Numbered from the stretch's first letter, positions 9,111 to 16,821 are shown. The stretch is 25,261 nt of DNA from an uncultured Bacilli bacterium (GCA_934153675.1 CAKPFG010000013.1:1-25261), one strand, 5' to 3'. Made by a program: numbers and translations. The notes: generated by a model not told the origin, from the letters alone.

Positions 9111-9211
9111 TTTGTCCTTTCTTTTAAGTTTATTTTTTTAAATTCAAAAAAAGAACTTAAGGTATTAAGTTCTACAAAAAGCTTGAAAGCTTAAACACCT
9201 CAAAGGACAAA
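9111..9211 (-). promoter_or_regulatory. Structured leader that can mask the recombinase-operon RBS
   Basis: On the minus strand the leader begins with TTTGTCCTTT (9211-9202) and ends with its exact complement AAAGGACAAA (9120-9111), which includes the Shine-Dalgarno of the 68-codon gene. Between them lie an AAGCTT-GA-AAGCTT hairpin and a full intrinsic terminator. Closing the 10-bp outer stem would block translation of the small protein and, through coupling, of the recombinase. Seen in sequence; regulation is inferred. Confidence 0.6.
9146..9173 (-). terminator. Intrinsic terminator in front of the recombinase operon
   Basis: On the minus strand: perfect 9-bp stem AGAACTTAA/TTAAGTTCT with a four-base loop, then six T's. 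It lies upstream of the 68-codon gene and downstream of a broken small ORF, so it either ends upstream transcription or acts as an attenuator within the leader. Confidence 0.8.
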
Positions 9212-9227
9212 ATTAGACTAAATCATC

Positions 9228-9253
9228 ATTTGAAATTAATTAAGTTTTCAAAT
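9228..9253. repeat. 8-bp inverted repeat upstream of recombinase leader
   Basis: ATTTGAAA and TTTCAAAT arms separated by 10 bases. It could be an operator for the recombinase operon or a chance AT-rich palindrome. Confidence 0.4.
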
Positions 9254-9272
9254 AACAATTTAGTTTTTAATA

Positions 9273-9450
9273 TTAATATTTTAAAATTCTTCTAGCTATT
9301 TCATAGCCATCAATACTATCAGGTAATAATTCATCATGTTCTATAACTAAGAATAATTCTGCAAGTACATCAAAAGTGGCTACTCTTTTAAATAAAAGTG
9401 CCCACTCATAGCTAATTCATTAAAAATATGTGCTTTCTCTAGTTTTTAAT
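9273..9450 (-). pseudogene. Broken small ORF upstream of the recombinase operon
   Basis: On the minus strand a good RBS (GAAGGTGG) is followed by ATT where ATG is expected. A one-base loss in the A-run that follows breaks the first codons. EKAHIFNELAM is then readable, followed by a second frame change near 9405-9415 into EWALLFKRVATFDVLAELFL...DSIDGYEIARRILKY and a stop. Restored, it would be a protein of about 58 residues, acidic and helical. Family unknown. The clean residue run after the frameshift suggests recent decay. It would have preceded the 68-codon gene in the recombinase operon. Confidence 0.6.
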
Positions 9451-9470
9451 TTTTATACCACCTTCTTTCA

Positions 9471-9500
9471 AAATAAAAAGAGAAGAACGTAGTTCCTCTC
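9471..9500 (-). terminator. Terminator of the cargo operon
   Basis: On the minus strand: GAGAGGAAC-TAC-GTTCTTCTC (9 pairs, one G-T) at 9480-9500, then TTTTTATTT. It is the first terminator after the MazG-like gene and closes the long operon that starts near 15582. Confidence 0.85.
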
Positions 9501-9732
9501 CACATAATTTTTTCATATTTTATCATATTATAACTCTTTAAATTCACAAGTCAAGCTCATTTTGTGTTCAATTCATGTCATACTTTGCTCAATTTATGTC
9601 ACAAAAAAATATGCAAGTTTTCTTTATAGGTCTCACATATTTTACTATATTATATCACCTGACAAAACTAATTCAAACCAAATTCAGTCCGTTTTTGGTA
9701 CGAATGCATACTTTTTTGATACGTTTTGAAAA
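9501..9732. other. Non-coding stretch with two imperfect direct repeats
   Basis: No ORF. Plus strand TGTTCAATTCATGTCA (9565-9580) and TGCTCAATTTATGTCA (9586-9601) are 14/16 identical at a 21-base period. Spaced ATGTCA repeats of this sort occur at the ends of IS21-family elements, so this may be an insertion-sequence end left behind. No transposase remains next to it, so this is a weak call. Confidence 0.35.
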
Positions 9733-10032
9733 TTAATCACTAACTCTGACATTAACGCCATCTATATTTTTATATACTCTTTTACCATTTTTATCTACTT
9801 TCTTCAGAATTTCAGTTTCTAAATCAAAACCAAGCATTTCAGATAACCCCATTAGGTATATTGCTATATCGGCAAGTTCTTCGTTTAAATCAGCTTTCTT
9901 TTTTCTATATGCATCATATGCTTCAGCAACTTCCCCATATAATAAGCAAAATTCTTTATTAACATCTGTGGTATTGAATCCTTTATTAAGTTTATTTTGC
10001 CATATTTCCTTTTGAATTTCTTTCATATTCAT
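9733..10032 (-). CDS. MazG-like nucleotide pyrophosphohydrolase
   Basis: 99 residues, a single MazG-type all-alpha domain of the short phage/mobile-element kind. It has the magnesium-binding ExxE (GEVAE, Glu34/Glu37) and ExxD (EELAD, Glu52/Asp55) motifs spaced as in the family. Such enzymes split NTPs or dNTPs, often non-canonical ones, to the monophosphate and pyrophosphate. The ATG at 10032 has AAGGAGG 8 bases upstream. The start lies 41 bases inside the 3' end of the PfkB-fusion gene, so it is the last, coupled gene of the operon. In this context it could remove the precursor nucleotide or a toxic by-product. The natural substrate cannot be read from sequence. Confidence 0.88.
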   Translation of the reverse strand: MNMKEIQKEIWQNKLNKGFNTTDVNKEFCLLYGEVAEAYDAYRKKKADLNEELADIAIYLMGLSEMLGFDLETEILKKVDKNGKRVYKNIDGVNVRVSD

Positions 10033-11584
10033 TATTTTTTTCCTCCTTGAATTCTTTATAATATTTTAATATTTCACTAACATTATACATTAAAAATTCA
10101 GACAGTTCAATTGATGATAACATTTTATTATTATTAATCGTATATACAGGATAATTTACTCCTGACAAATTTATAACACCTTTACTATCTCCAATATGCT
10201 CATATTGGAAAATATCATCCTTATAGACATTATCCATAGTATCTTCAGAAACGAAATGACCACCTTGTTCAAATCTAATTTTATTTCTTTCTTTTCGTAT
10301 TTTTAAATCTGAAACCAAATTTATTATAATAGTACTTGTTTTATTATCTAGTTCTTGAAGAACAATTTCTAGACTTCTTTTATAAACGTCATTTCCATAT
10401 TTTTTTTCATATTCTTCATCTCGTCCTCGAGAAAATTGAATTATGTTATTTTCATTTTTTAATACTCCTAATGATCTTTTTAAAATTATATCCCAAAGAT
10501 CAGGATTTATAATATCATGTCCTTCCCCATTTTTTGCAATGACAGAATAGTGCTCTATATTAGAAAAATTATTTAGATAATGATTATAAATATCTTTCAT
10601 GAATATTAACTTATTTTTAAGATTAATAAAATCATCAAGATTTTTGCCATTAGAAACGTCATCTATCATAAACATTTCTAACAATGGAGCCAAATCATCA
10701 ATATCTGTATATATATTATAAAATGATTTAAAAAAATCAATAAAAGTTGTTTTGCCTGCACACGAATTACCTACAACTATTATATTTTTAGGTAAAATAC
10801 CATTTTTAAATATATCATTATTTCTATATGAAATATCAATAGGGCCAAATTTAGTTATGGAATGACTTGCATTAGCAATAGCTGTATTTATTGCACTATT
10901 AAGATTTTGATTTTTTGAATACTCTGCTAAGAAGCCTCCTATAAAGGAATCTCCCGCTCCTGTTGAAGATACTGTAGAAATATTTTGTGGAACATTAAAA
11001 TATATATTTTTTTCCTTATTTACAGCTATAACTGGTTTGTCTTGATTTGTAATAATAGTAAGTGGCAAATTATTAAAATGTTTTTTTAACACTTGATACT
11101 CTTCATTATTACAAAAAATTATATCAATTTTATCAATATATTTTTCTATCATTTCTATAAAACTATCTATACTATGTATCATAACATCTATAGATAAATG
11201 ATTATATCTTATTTTTGGATTGTTTAAAACATTATCTATATTTACACCTTTTCTAAATGAAACATGTAAATAATTCACTTCAATATCTTCATCAATTAAA
11301 ATATCATTATTACTTTGTTTTATAAAATTACAAGTTCCTAAAGATTCATCTATCTCAAACGTATTTATCTCATCAACAACCTTACCAAATAAATATATCT
11401 GTTTTGAATCTAGTAATTTTTTTAAATTATTATCAACATTACTTATTATTCCTATACTTTTATCAGAAATACTTCGACATGATAGTGAACTATATATAGC
11501 ACTCCCACCAAATGTTTCCTCATTCCCGTTTTCATTTTTAATTAAATCTATTGAACTATTTCCAACAAAACATAAATCTATCAT
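9992..11584 (-). CDS. PfkB-family sugar/nucleoside kinase fused to a P-loop kinase
   Basis: 530 residues. The N-terminal half (about 1-250) is a ribokinase/PfkB fold with an FGGSAIYSS substrate-binding stretch and the ATP/catalytic motif SSTGAGDSFIGG (GAGD at 209-212, catalytic Asp212). The C-terminal half opens with a Walker A motif, VGNSCAGKTTF (about 271-281), and carries a later region with basic residues (RKERNKIRFEQ) like the lid of small-molecule kinases. Two phosphate-transfer activities in one chain suggest two successive phosphorylations, for instance of a nucleoside or a sugar. That is inference. ATGA overlap with the upstream kinase gene and a 41-base overlap with MazG place it in the operon. 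I know no named family with this architecture. Confidence 0.85.
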   Translation of the reverse strand: MIDLCFVGNSSIDLIKNENGNEETFGGSAIYSSLSCRSISDKSIGIISNVDNNLKKLLDSKQIYLFGKVVDEINTFEIDESLGTCNFIKQSNNDILIDEDIEVNYLHVSFRKGVNIDNVLNNPKIRYNHLSIDVMIHSIDSFIEMIEKYIDKIDIIFCNNEEYQVLKKHFNNLPLTIITNQDKPVIAVNKEKNIYFNVPQNISTVSSTGAGDSFIGGFLAEYSKNQNLNSAINTAIANASHSITKFGPIDISYRNNDIFKNGILPKNIIVVGNSCAGKTTFIDFFKSFYNIYTDIDDLAPLLEMFMIDDVSNGKNLDDFINLKNKLIFMKDIYNHYLNNFSNIEHYSVIAKNGEGHDIINPDLWDIILKRSLGVLKNENNIIQFSRGRDEEYEKKYGNDVYKRSLEIVLQELDNKTSTIIINLVSDLKIRKERNKIRFEQGGHFVSEDTMDNVYKDDIFQYEHIGDSKGVINLSGVNYPVYTINNNKMLSSIELSEFLMYNVSEILKYYKEFKEEKNNEYERNSKGNMAK

Positions 11585-12078
11585 TTAACAATCAACCTCT
11601 TAGTATTATTTTGAATTTCCTCTTTATTCATAGCAAAACTATCATATTGTAAAACATTTATGTAATTACAACTATAATCCATAATTTCATCATATCTAGC
11701 ATTTAGAGTTTCATAATATTTATCGATCATTTCATAATCCTTTAAATCATTAGTTCTTCTTTCTAATAAAACTTCTTTTGGGGCTGTTAAATAAATTATT
11801 GTAGCTCCTTTTTCTCTATATAATTTTAATAATTCAGTATATTGTTCAATTGTTAATTTACAATTATTACGCAATACAGGACCATATACCATTTCACTTA
11901 TAAAAGATCTATCTAAAACTAAAATATCAGTTTTTTCATCTAATACTCGCATATATTTTGTAAACAAATCCATATTTTGAGCATCATAATCAAAATGATA
12001 TTTTTTCATTCCCATATTCACAAAATAATCAACTAAAGTTGTTTTACCAACACCATCTAATCCCTCAATTATTATCAT
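11581..12078 (-). CDS. dTMP-kinase-like / deoxynucleoside kinase
   Basis: 165 residues from the ATG at 12078, chosen because AAGGGGGG precedes it; the frame is open to 12126 but that N-terminus has no RBS. Walker A is EGLDGVGKTT (Lys12). The DRS motif (VLDRSFISEMVYGP, Asp56-Arg57) is typical of thymidylate kinases and deoxynucleoside kinases, and a basic LLERR lid follows. It is shorter than housekeeping Tmk (about 205-215 residues), so it probably has a specialised substrate rather than serving DNA synthesis. It likely phosphorylates a nucleoside or nucleotide. It follows the glycosylase gene by 22 bases and overlaps the PfkB-fusion gene by ATGA. Confidence 0.85.
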   Translation of the reverse strand: MIIIEGLDGVGKTTLVDYFVNMGMKKYHFDYDAQNMDLFTKYMRVLDEKTDILVLDRSFISEMVYGPVLRNNCKLTIEQYTELLKLYREKGATIIYLTAPKEVLLERRTNDLKDYEMIDKYYETLNARYDEIMDYSCNYINVLQYDSFAMNKEEIQNNTKRLIVK

Positions 12079-12100
12079 CTCAAATCCCCCCTTAAATTTG

Positions 12101-12865
12101 TTATTTTTTACATTTACAACTAACACACACTTTATTTGCTAATGGACATTCATCAGGTTTGTGTTTATTGCAATAATGTCTTTTAAAATAAATCAATACT
12201 AAATGAGCCCACCAAGTAGCATTATTATAATTTGGTATATTTAATTTATCATATCCATATTTGATAATAATATCTTCCATATTGTTGTCTTTAACTAATT
12301 CTTGTAATTGTTTTCTAAGTATATCATGTCCAATTGCATTTCCATATTTTTCAAAACCAATACATGGTAATTCAACATCCTTCATACCACTATCAACTGG
12401 CATAATTCCACAATAATATCCACGCATATATAGTACACAACATTGAGCAACTTTGTACGAAGCACCACTAACGTTATTAGCAATTAACTCAATCAATTCA
12501 TCATTATCTTTTTCTAATATTGTATCATTATATTTTTTAATAAAATCAATCATTGATGATAGATATGAATAACGAGTGTTAGAAAGTCCTAAACCTTTAA
12601 TTATTTCAATAATTTCTTCTTTTGTCTTACTTTTTATTTGTTCATAACTATATTCATTCAATTTATTTATAACTTTCCTATAACTATTAATCATATTATA
12701 AGAAATTCTTGTAGACAATCCAGCAATAAGTAATCTCTTTTTATAATCTTCAATTTCTAAAGGCCACCACATATTATTGTCATGATTTTTAAAAACATCT
12801 TCTTTTACATCTGGCATACTTGCACAAACATCAATTATCTTCTTAAATTCTTCTTTTGTCACCAT
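12101..12865 (-). CDS. Endonuclease III-like (HhH-GPD) glycosylase with iron-sulfur cysteines
   Basis: 254 residues. The helix-hairpin-helix reads NNVSGASYKVAQ with Lys138 at the place of the catalytic Lys of Endo III, and PVDSGMKDV supplies Asp158 at the place of the catalytic Asp (VDTH in Nth). Both being kept suggests a bifunctional glycosylase/lyase. The C-terminus has Cys232, 240, 247, 250 and 252; the CPLANKVCVSC part has the Cx6Cx2C spacing of the Nth 4Fe-4S cluster, but the last spacing differs. WW pairs at 33-34 and 218-219 are unusual. Within this operon it may remove a modified or damaged base, or cleave an N-glycosidic bond of a small molecule. It starts one base after the racemase stop. 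Confidence 0.85.
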   Translation of the reverse strand: MVTKEEFKKIIDVCASMPDVKEDVFKNHDNNMWWPLEIEDYKKRLLIAGLSTRISYNMINSYRKVINKLNEYSYEQIKSKTKEEIIEIIKGLGLSNTRYSYLSSMIDFIKKYNDTILEKDNDELIELIANNVSGASYKVAQCCVLYMRGYYCGIMPVDSGMKDVELPCIGFEKYGNAIGHDILRKQLQELVKDNNMEDIIIKYGYDKLNIPNYNNATWWAHLVLIYFKRHYCNKHKPDECPLANKVCVSCKCKK

Positions 12866-12866
12866 A

Positions 12867-13514
12867 TTAACCTACCACTTCTTTTTTTATTTTATTAAAT
12901 AAACATGAATTACTTGATATAACATTATTATTAAATAAAGATTCCAATTCATTAATTATTGATAGTGTCGGAAGATTAGTGCAAGAAATTATTATATTTT
13001 CATATTCTTCTTTATAATTATCAATAATAAATTGTTTAATCTTATTAATACCAAAATCAAAATAATCTGCTGTATTTAATAAATTTAAATTAATGTTTTT
13101 ACAAACGAAAACTCCATTTTTTTCTAATTCAACTTTAATATTTGTTCCAACAACATCATCATACGGAGTAATCAATAAACACTTTTTTATATTTTTCTCT
13201 ATGACCTCTTCTAGCAGTGCAGTTAAAGGATTATTATTAATAATGATTTCAGAATTTAGTACAGATGATGATGTACAGAAAAAAGTAATGTAATCAACCC
13301 CAATATATTCTAAATCATTAATTTTCTTATTACTATCATTTGCAAGATCATTTAAAAATTTTGCTTTATCTTCTTTATAGCTTGTTTTATAGTCTAATTT
13401 TGAAATATAAAACGCTATATCTTCGATATTAAAAAAGTGATTATTATATAAATATTGTAGTTCATATTCAACAGTTAAATTTGTTTTTGGAACAAGTAAT
13501 CCGACTTTTTTCAT
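12867..13514 (-). CDS. Asp/Glu racemase - maleate isomerase family protein
   Basis: 215 residues. The start MKKVGLLVPKTNLTVEYEL matches the GLLVPSxNTTVExE opening of the maleate isomerase/arylmalonate decarboxylase branch. Two cysteines lie at the family's catalytic positions: ITFFCTSSS (Cys80) and IISCTNLPTLSIINELE (Cys178). The late ISSN motif before the last helix is also typical. Members racemise, isomerise or decarboxylate small acids using the two Cys as acid and base. The substrate is unknown here; a dicarboxylate or amino acid could be built onto a nucleobase by this pathway, which is speculative. ATGA overlap with the radical SAM gene. Confidence 0.85.
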   Translation of the reverse strand: MKKVGLLVPKTNLTVEYELQYLYNNHFFNIEDIAFYISKLDYKTSYKEDKAKFLNDLANDSNKKINDLEYIGVDYITFFCTSSSVLNSEIIINNNPLTALLEEVIEKNIKKCLLITPYDDVVGTNIKVELEKNGVFVCKNINLNLLNTADYFDFGINKIKQFIIDNYKEEYENIIISCTNLPTLSIINELESLFNNNVISSNSCLFNKIKKEVVG

Positions 13515-15010
13515 ATAACTTCTCCTAAAAGGGTTCTATTTCCTACATATCCAATAATTTTAACAGTATAAAATTGATCTAGTTTTAATTCTTTGTTTTT
13601 TACAACAACTCTAACGGGACAAGTTGCCATTTGCCTTAAAATAGAATTACCATCTTTATACATTTCCATTCTTAAATCTTTAATTATTAAACCAACTGGA
13701 AATACTTGCTTTAACATCGGAATAGTAAAATCATTTTCAATTGTAGAACTCCAATTTTTAAATTCATCAAGTTTATCTTTCGCATATCTATCAAATTGCT
13801 CACCATAGGGAGATGTTAATTTTCTAACAAAAACTCTTCTAACCCAATTACCTGAATCTAATATTCTTTTAAAATTATTTAAATTATAATCTAAGGTTTT
13901 TTCAGATTGTCCATCTAAACCGTAAATAATATTTATACCAGGCAATAATTTTGGTAATCCATTATCACCACGTTCTTTACCAAATCTATTAATTATATTT
14001 ATTGATTCGTGAATATCATTTAAACTACCATTAAGGTTACATAATTCTCTGATTCTTGGATCAAAAGACTCTATCCCAAATGGTGTAATATTTCCAGCAG
14101 TAGTATATTTTGCAACTATTTCAGTTATTTTTATTCCTTCAGGTGTATTAACATTGTGAGGACTAACATTATCAATATGAAGTGTCTTAATATTTGGACA
14201 TTCTTCCCATATTCTTTTAAATAACTTTTCAATTTCAGAAGGATTACAATCTTTATAAGCATAAAAGTTAGGTTGTCTTCCTAATCTAAAATATAAAGCA
14301 CCATTATCATATAAGCTTTTAATTTCAGAAACAATATCTTCTACTTCTCTAAATTGTAATGGTAAACCTCTCATACCTTCAATACAAAATGTACAGCCTG
14401 GTTTTCTATTACAACCCGTTGCTGTTTCTATCTCTATTACTAAAGGTCTTTCTAATTGATTAAGTACTGTTGCAGAAGATATAGCAATATTTTTTAATCT
14501 ATCATAATTAGGTTTAAATTTATTACTTGTTTCATCAATAAAATAATTATATGTATTTCCAAATATTATTTCATCGAACAAACCTTGTGGAACAGTTTTT
14601 CTAACATTTTCTCTCGTCAATTCATTTCCACCTAAAGAATAAAATAATAATTTATTAGCACTATATTTTCTTATTAAATTTTCAACTTCTAAGAATGATG
14701 GAGGTTCTGCTGACACATATTCATATTTAACAAAACAGCCCATCACAACATAAATATTGCTAGCATTATTTAAAATATCAAAAACATTATCTTTATTTTT
14801 GGTTGTATTAATGATTCTTTTATTATATGAATCATTATTGTGTTTTTCTCCATTACTATATCTCAAGTCATCTATAGTTAAGTAATAATATTTTCTTTTT
14901 TGTTCTTCTAATGCACCCGCAATATATCTTGAATGGACACTTAAAAATGGAGGCACTCCCAACCCAGATGGTTCATCAGTATAACAATCTACTATAACAT
15001 CATATTTCAT
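13511..15010 (-). CDS. Radical SAM enzyme of the COG1031 type
   Basis: 499 residues. The N-terminus DCYTDEPSGLGVPPFLSVHS matches the conserved opening of COG1031. The 4Fe-4S site is ATGCNRKPGCTFCIEG (Cys200, Cys206, Cys209: C-x5-C-x2-C rather than the usual Cx3Cx2C), followed by the family hallmarks FRLGRQPN, KTLHIDN, FGIESFDP and LLPGINIIYGLDGQ. The C-terminal part keeps conserved blocks up to VFPVGL. It ends in a short beta segment (about 455-499) that could be TRAM-like instead of the helix-hairpin-helix usual for this COG. Function of the family is unknown; radical SAM chemistry on a nucleic acid or nucleotide fits the neighbours. AGGAGGGG precedes the start and overlaps the stop of the HAD gene. 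Confidence 0.9.
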   Translation of the reverse strand: MKYDVIVDCYTDEPSGLGVPPFLSVHSRYIAGALEEQKRKYYYLTIDDLRYSNGEKHNNDSYNKRIINTTKNKDNVFDILNNASNIYVVMGCFVKYEYVSAEPPSFLEVENLIRKYSANKLLFYSLGGNELTRENVRKTVPQGLFDEIIFGNTYNYFIDETSNKFKPNYDRLKNIAISSATVLNQLERPLVIEIETATGCNRKPGCTFCIEGMRGLPLQFREVEDIVSEIKSLYDNGALYFRLGRQPNFYAYKDCNPSEIEKLFKRIWEECPNIKTLHIDNVSPHNVNTPEGIKITEIVAKYTTAGNITPFGIESFDPRIRELCNLNGSLNDIHESINIINRFGKERGDNGLPKLLPGINIIYGLDGQSEKTLDYNLNNFKRILDSGNWVRRVFVRKLTSPYGEQFDRYAKDKLDEFKNWSSTIENDFTIPMLKQVFPVGLIIKDLRMEMYKDGNSILRQMATCPVRVVVKNKELKLDQFYTVKIIGYVGNRTLLGEVI

Positions 15011-15021
15011 AATTACCCCTC

Positions 15022-15513
15022 CTAATCAAATAATGTAATCACATGATACGGAATTACTTTATCACCTAATTCTTTTATTGCCAAAAATAATATATCATGT
15101 GTATCATCTATCATTATAACTTTATCATATTTGTTTTCCATAATTTCTTTAATTTTATTAATTTTTAACATTTTTCTATCTTCAAATGTATTCGAAACTA
15201 CAAACAATTGATGTTTCTTATCTATAAATGGCATATTTTTTTCAAGCCACTTACTTTTTTCAATAGCTTGTTCATCATGTCTACATGAACTCAAAATATA
15301 CATATCAAAATCAAAAGCATTATTAACTTCTTTTAAAATATTAATTGCTGTTGAAATAGGTCTTTTATTCAAATATGTACCGGGAACATTATTTTCAATA
15401 TTTTTTCCTTCACCAAATCTATAATCTGCAACTACTCCATCCATATCAATAAAAACAGCAATCTTTCCTGAATTATCGTTTCTAATCTTTTGCAACTCAT
15501 TTATAAAAAACAT
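15022..15513 (-). CDS. HAD-superfamily 5'-nucleotidase-like phosphatase
   Basis: 163 residues from the ATG at 15513, chosen for AGGAG 8 bases upstream; the frame extends to 15576 through the leader. HAD motif I is FIDMDGVVAD (Asp23 nucleophile, Asp25), motif II YILSSC (Ser75), motif IV IMIDDTHD (Asp136/Asp137). The DMDGVVAD start and small size resemble the 5'(3')-deoxyribonucleotidase (NT5C) group, so it probably dephosphorylates a nucleotide. It is the first gene of the operon behind a consensus promoter and a leader terminator, and its stop is 11 bases before the radical SAM gene. Confidence 0.85.
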   Translation of the reverse strand: MFFINELQKIRNDNSGKIAVFIDMDGVVADYRFGEGKNIENNVPGTYLNKRPISTAINILKEVNNAFDFDMYILSSCRHDEQAIEKSKWLEKNMPFIDKKHQLFVVSNTFEDRKMLKINKIKEIMENKYDKVIMIDDTHDILFLAIKELGDKVIPYHVITLFD

Positions 15514-15529
15514 TTTACCATCTCCTAAC

Positions 15530-15559
15530 AAAAAAGAGGTGACTAAAAATAGCCTCCTC
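15530..15559 (-). terminator. Leader terminator (attenuator) before the HAD gene
   Basis: On the minus strand: GAGGAGGCTA-TTTT-TAGTCACCTC (nine pairs, one mismatch) then six T's, between the promoter (15589-15616) and the RBS of the first gene. A terminator here means the operon is probably controlled by readthrough. The 5' arm codes WWRR if translation starts at the ATG at 15576. Confidence 0.75.
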
Positions 15560-15563
15560 CACC

Positions 15564-15577
15564 ATTGATTAATCAAT
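15564..15577. promoter_or_regulatory. Perfect 14-bp palindrome just after the operon start point
   Basis: ATTGATTAATCAAT, about 5 bases past the predicted transcript start, at the position of a repressor operator. It contains the ATG (15576) of the possible leader ORF. Confidence 0.5.
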
Positions 15578-15588
15578 TATTAAAACAT

Positions 15589-15616
15589 ATTATATAGATT
15601 TTTTTGCTAATGTCAA
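15589..15616 (-). promoter_or_regulatory. Consensus sigma-70 promoter of the cargo operon
   Basis: TTGACA (15611-15616), 16-base spacer, TATAAT (15589-15594) on the minus strand: both boxes perfect. It should start RNA near 15582 and drive the seven genes down to 9733. Confidence 0.88.
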
Positions 15617-15630
15617 CTTGCAAACTACAT

Positions 15631-16146
15631 TTATTTACACTGATATAAGTATTCTGCTATGGCCATTATCATATCTGGTGCTATAACTTTATATTTTTCA
15701 TTTTTTGAAATGTTATTTTCAATAACACTTATTGATTCATTAAAAGGAATAGATTCGATTTTAAAATTACCCTGTTTTTCATGTTCGGTAAATTTTACCT
15801 TATTCATATCTGGATTTTTACTAGTTTCAATTAAATAATAATATATTTCGGATTTTCTATTTTTACCAATTGCAGGCCAATCTTTATTTAAATAAGTGAC
15901 TTTAATAAAAGGTCTTTTTATTTCATCGTCATCAATCTCTATACCAGTTTCTTCTAAGACTTCACGCTTTAAGCATTCTTCAAAAGTTTCATTTTCCTCT
16001 AAATGGCCTCCTGGAAATTAATATATATTATTTTCATTTTCCAAAATTATATTTTTATTATTAATTATTAATGCTTTAGTTCTTATAACAACTTCAGTTA
16101 TATCTTCATCCTTTAAATAGTCATAATTGTATATTGTTTCTTTCAT
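15631..16146 (-). pseudogene. Nudix hydrolase gene with one nonsense codon
   Basis: A 171-codon frame from an ATG at 16146 (RBS GAGGTGG) to a TAA at 15631, uninterrupted except for an in-frame TAA at 16018-16020 (codon 43): ...ENENNIY-stop-FPGGHLEENE. The Nudix box directly follows and is perfect: GHLEENE...REVLEETGI (Gx5Ex7REUxEExGU). The start resembles the MutT/ADP-ribose type: KALIINNKNIILEN. Nudix enzymes hydrolyse nucleoside diphosphates linked to other groups. The fully kept box and frame after the stop suggest a very young lesion, a strain-specific variant or a sequencing error. No start codon lies just after the stop to restart the catalytic part. It has its own extended -10 promoter. 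Confidence 0.88.
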
Positions 16147-16166
16147 TTTTCAACCACCTCGTATTA

Positions 16167-16175
16167 ATTATACCA
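16167..16175 (-). promoter_or_regulatory. Extended -10 promoter of the Nudix gene
   Basis: TGGTATAAT on the minus strand, 21 bases before the Nudix ATG. The -35 would lie within the end of the kinase gene and is not conserved. Confidence 0.5.
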
Positions 16176-16179
16176 TGAT

Positions 16180-16821
16180 TTATAATTTTTTTATTTTTTT
16201 AAATACCTTTTCTTCATATTTTTTTAAAAATTCTATAACTTGATCAGTTAATTGCTCAACTGAAAATTTCTCAGAATTCAATTTTAATCCATCTACAAAA
16301 CCTGTCGATAAAATATTATTCCATTCCTTCTCTTCTGAAAAATTTTCAATAGTAGCATCTTCAATAGAAATATTTCGAAAATCTTTTTTAGATTCATTAT
16401 ATCTAGAAATTGCTCTATTCAAACATTGTTGAGGAGGACATGTAAGGAATACTGCAACTATTTGAATGTTTTTCGATGAAATTTTATTTAATAAATCAAT
16501 CGAAATAGTTGGAACATAACTTTGGTGTATATCAACATCGTGATTAGTATCTATACCATTTCTACTCATTTGAATAGCATAATGTACATCTGAAATAACG
16601 ACCTCTGAATTATCACATATATTTACAAACCAATCATCTACTTGCTCAGAAGTTATGCATCTATAAATTTCATTTTTAGGAATACTCTTTTTCGAAGCAA
16701 TATCAAAGAAACCTTGATGTCTTCTATATTTAATACTATTTGGAATTTTTTCATTCAAACTATTTGCCAATGTACTTTTACCACATGCCGTTGCACCGCC
16801 AATAAATATGAGTGTCTTCAC
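16180..16821 (-). CDS. P-loop small-molecule kinase (AAA_33 / zeta-like)
   Basis: 213 residues from a GTG at 16821; GAGGTG 7 bases upstream favours it over the GTG at 16830. Walker A is FIGGATACGKSTL (Lys15). There is an Asp-containing strand VVISDVHYA after about 70 residues, and the FLTCPPQQCLNRAISRY lid has basic residues. The fold is that of nucleoside/adenylate-type kinases and zeta-like ATPases; the substrate is unknown. The start overlaps the stop of the broken gene upstream (GTGA). With the kinases at 9992-12078 this makes four phosphotransfer domains in the element. Confidence 0.8.
   Translation of the reverse strand: MKTLIFIGGATACGKSTLANSLNEKIPNSIKYRRHQGFFDIASKKSIPKNEIYRCITSEQVDDWFVNICDNSEVVISDVHYAIQMSRNGIDTNHDVDIHQSYVPTISIDLLNKISSKNIQIVAVFLTCPPQQCLNRAISRYNESKKDFRNISIEDATIENFSEEKEWNNILSTGFVDGLKLNSEKFSVEQLTDQVIEFLKKYEEKVFKKIKKL

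Noticed and set aside
15514..15576. Longer HAD protein starting MINQWWRR
   Set aside because: The region contains the terminator and lacks an RBS, and the HAD fold needs only the part after 15513. It is kept as a possible leader peptide.
15513..15580. T-box riboswitch in the HAD leader, suggested by TGGTGGAGG
   Set aside because: The conserved GGTGGNACCGCG core and the long specifier domain are missing; the leader is only about 70 bases.
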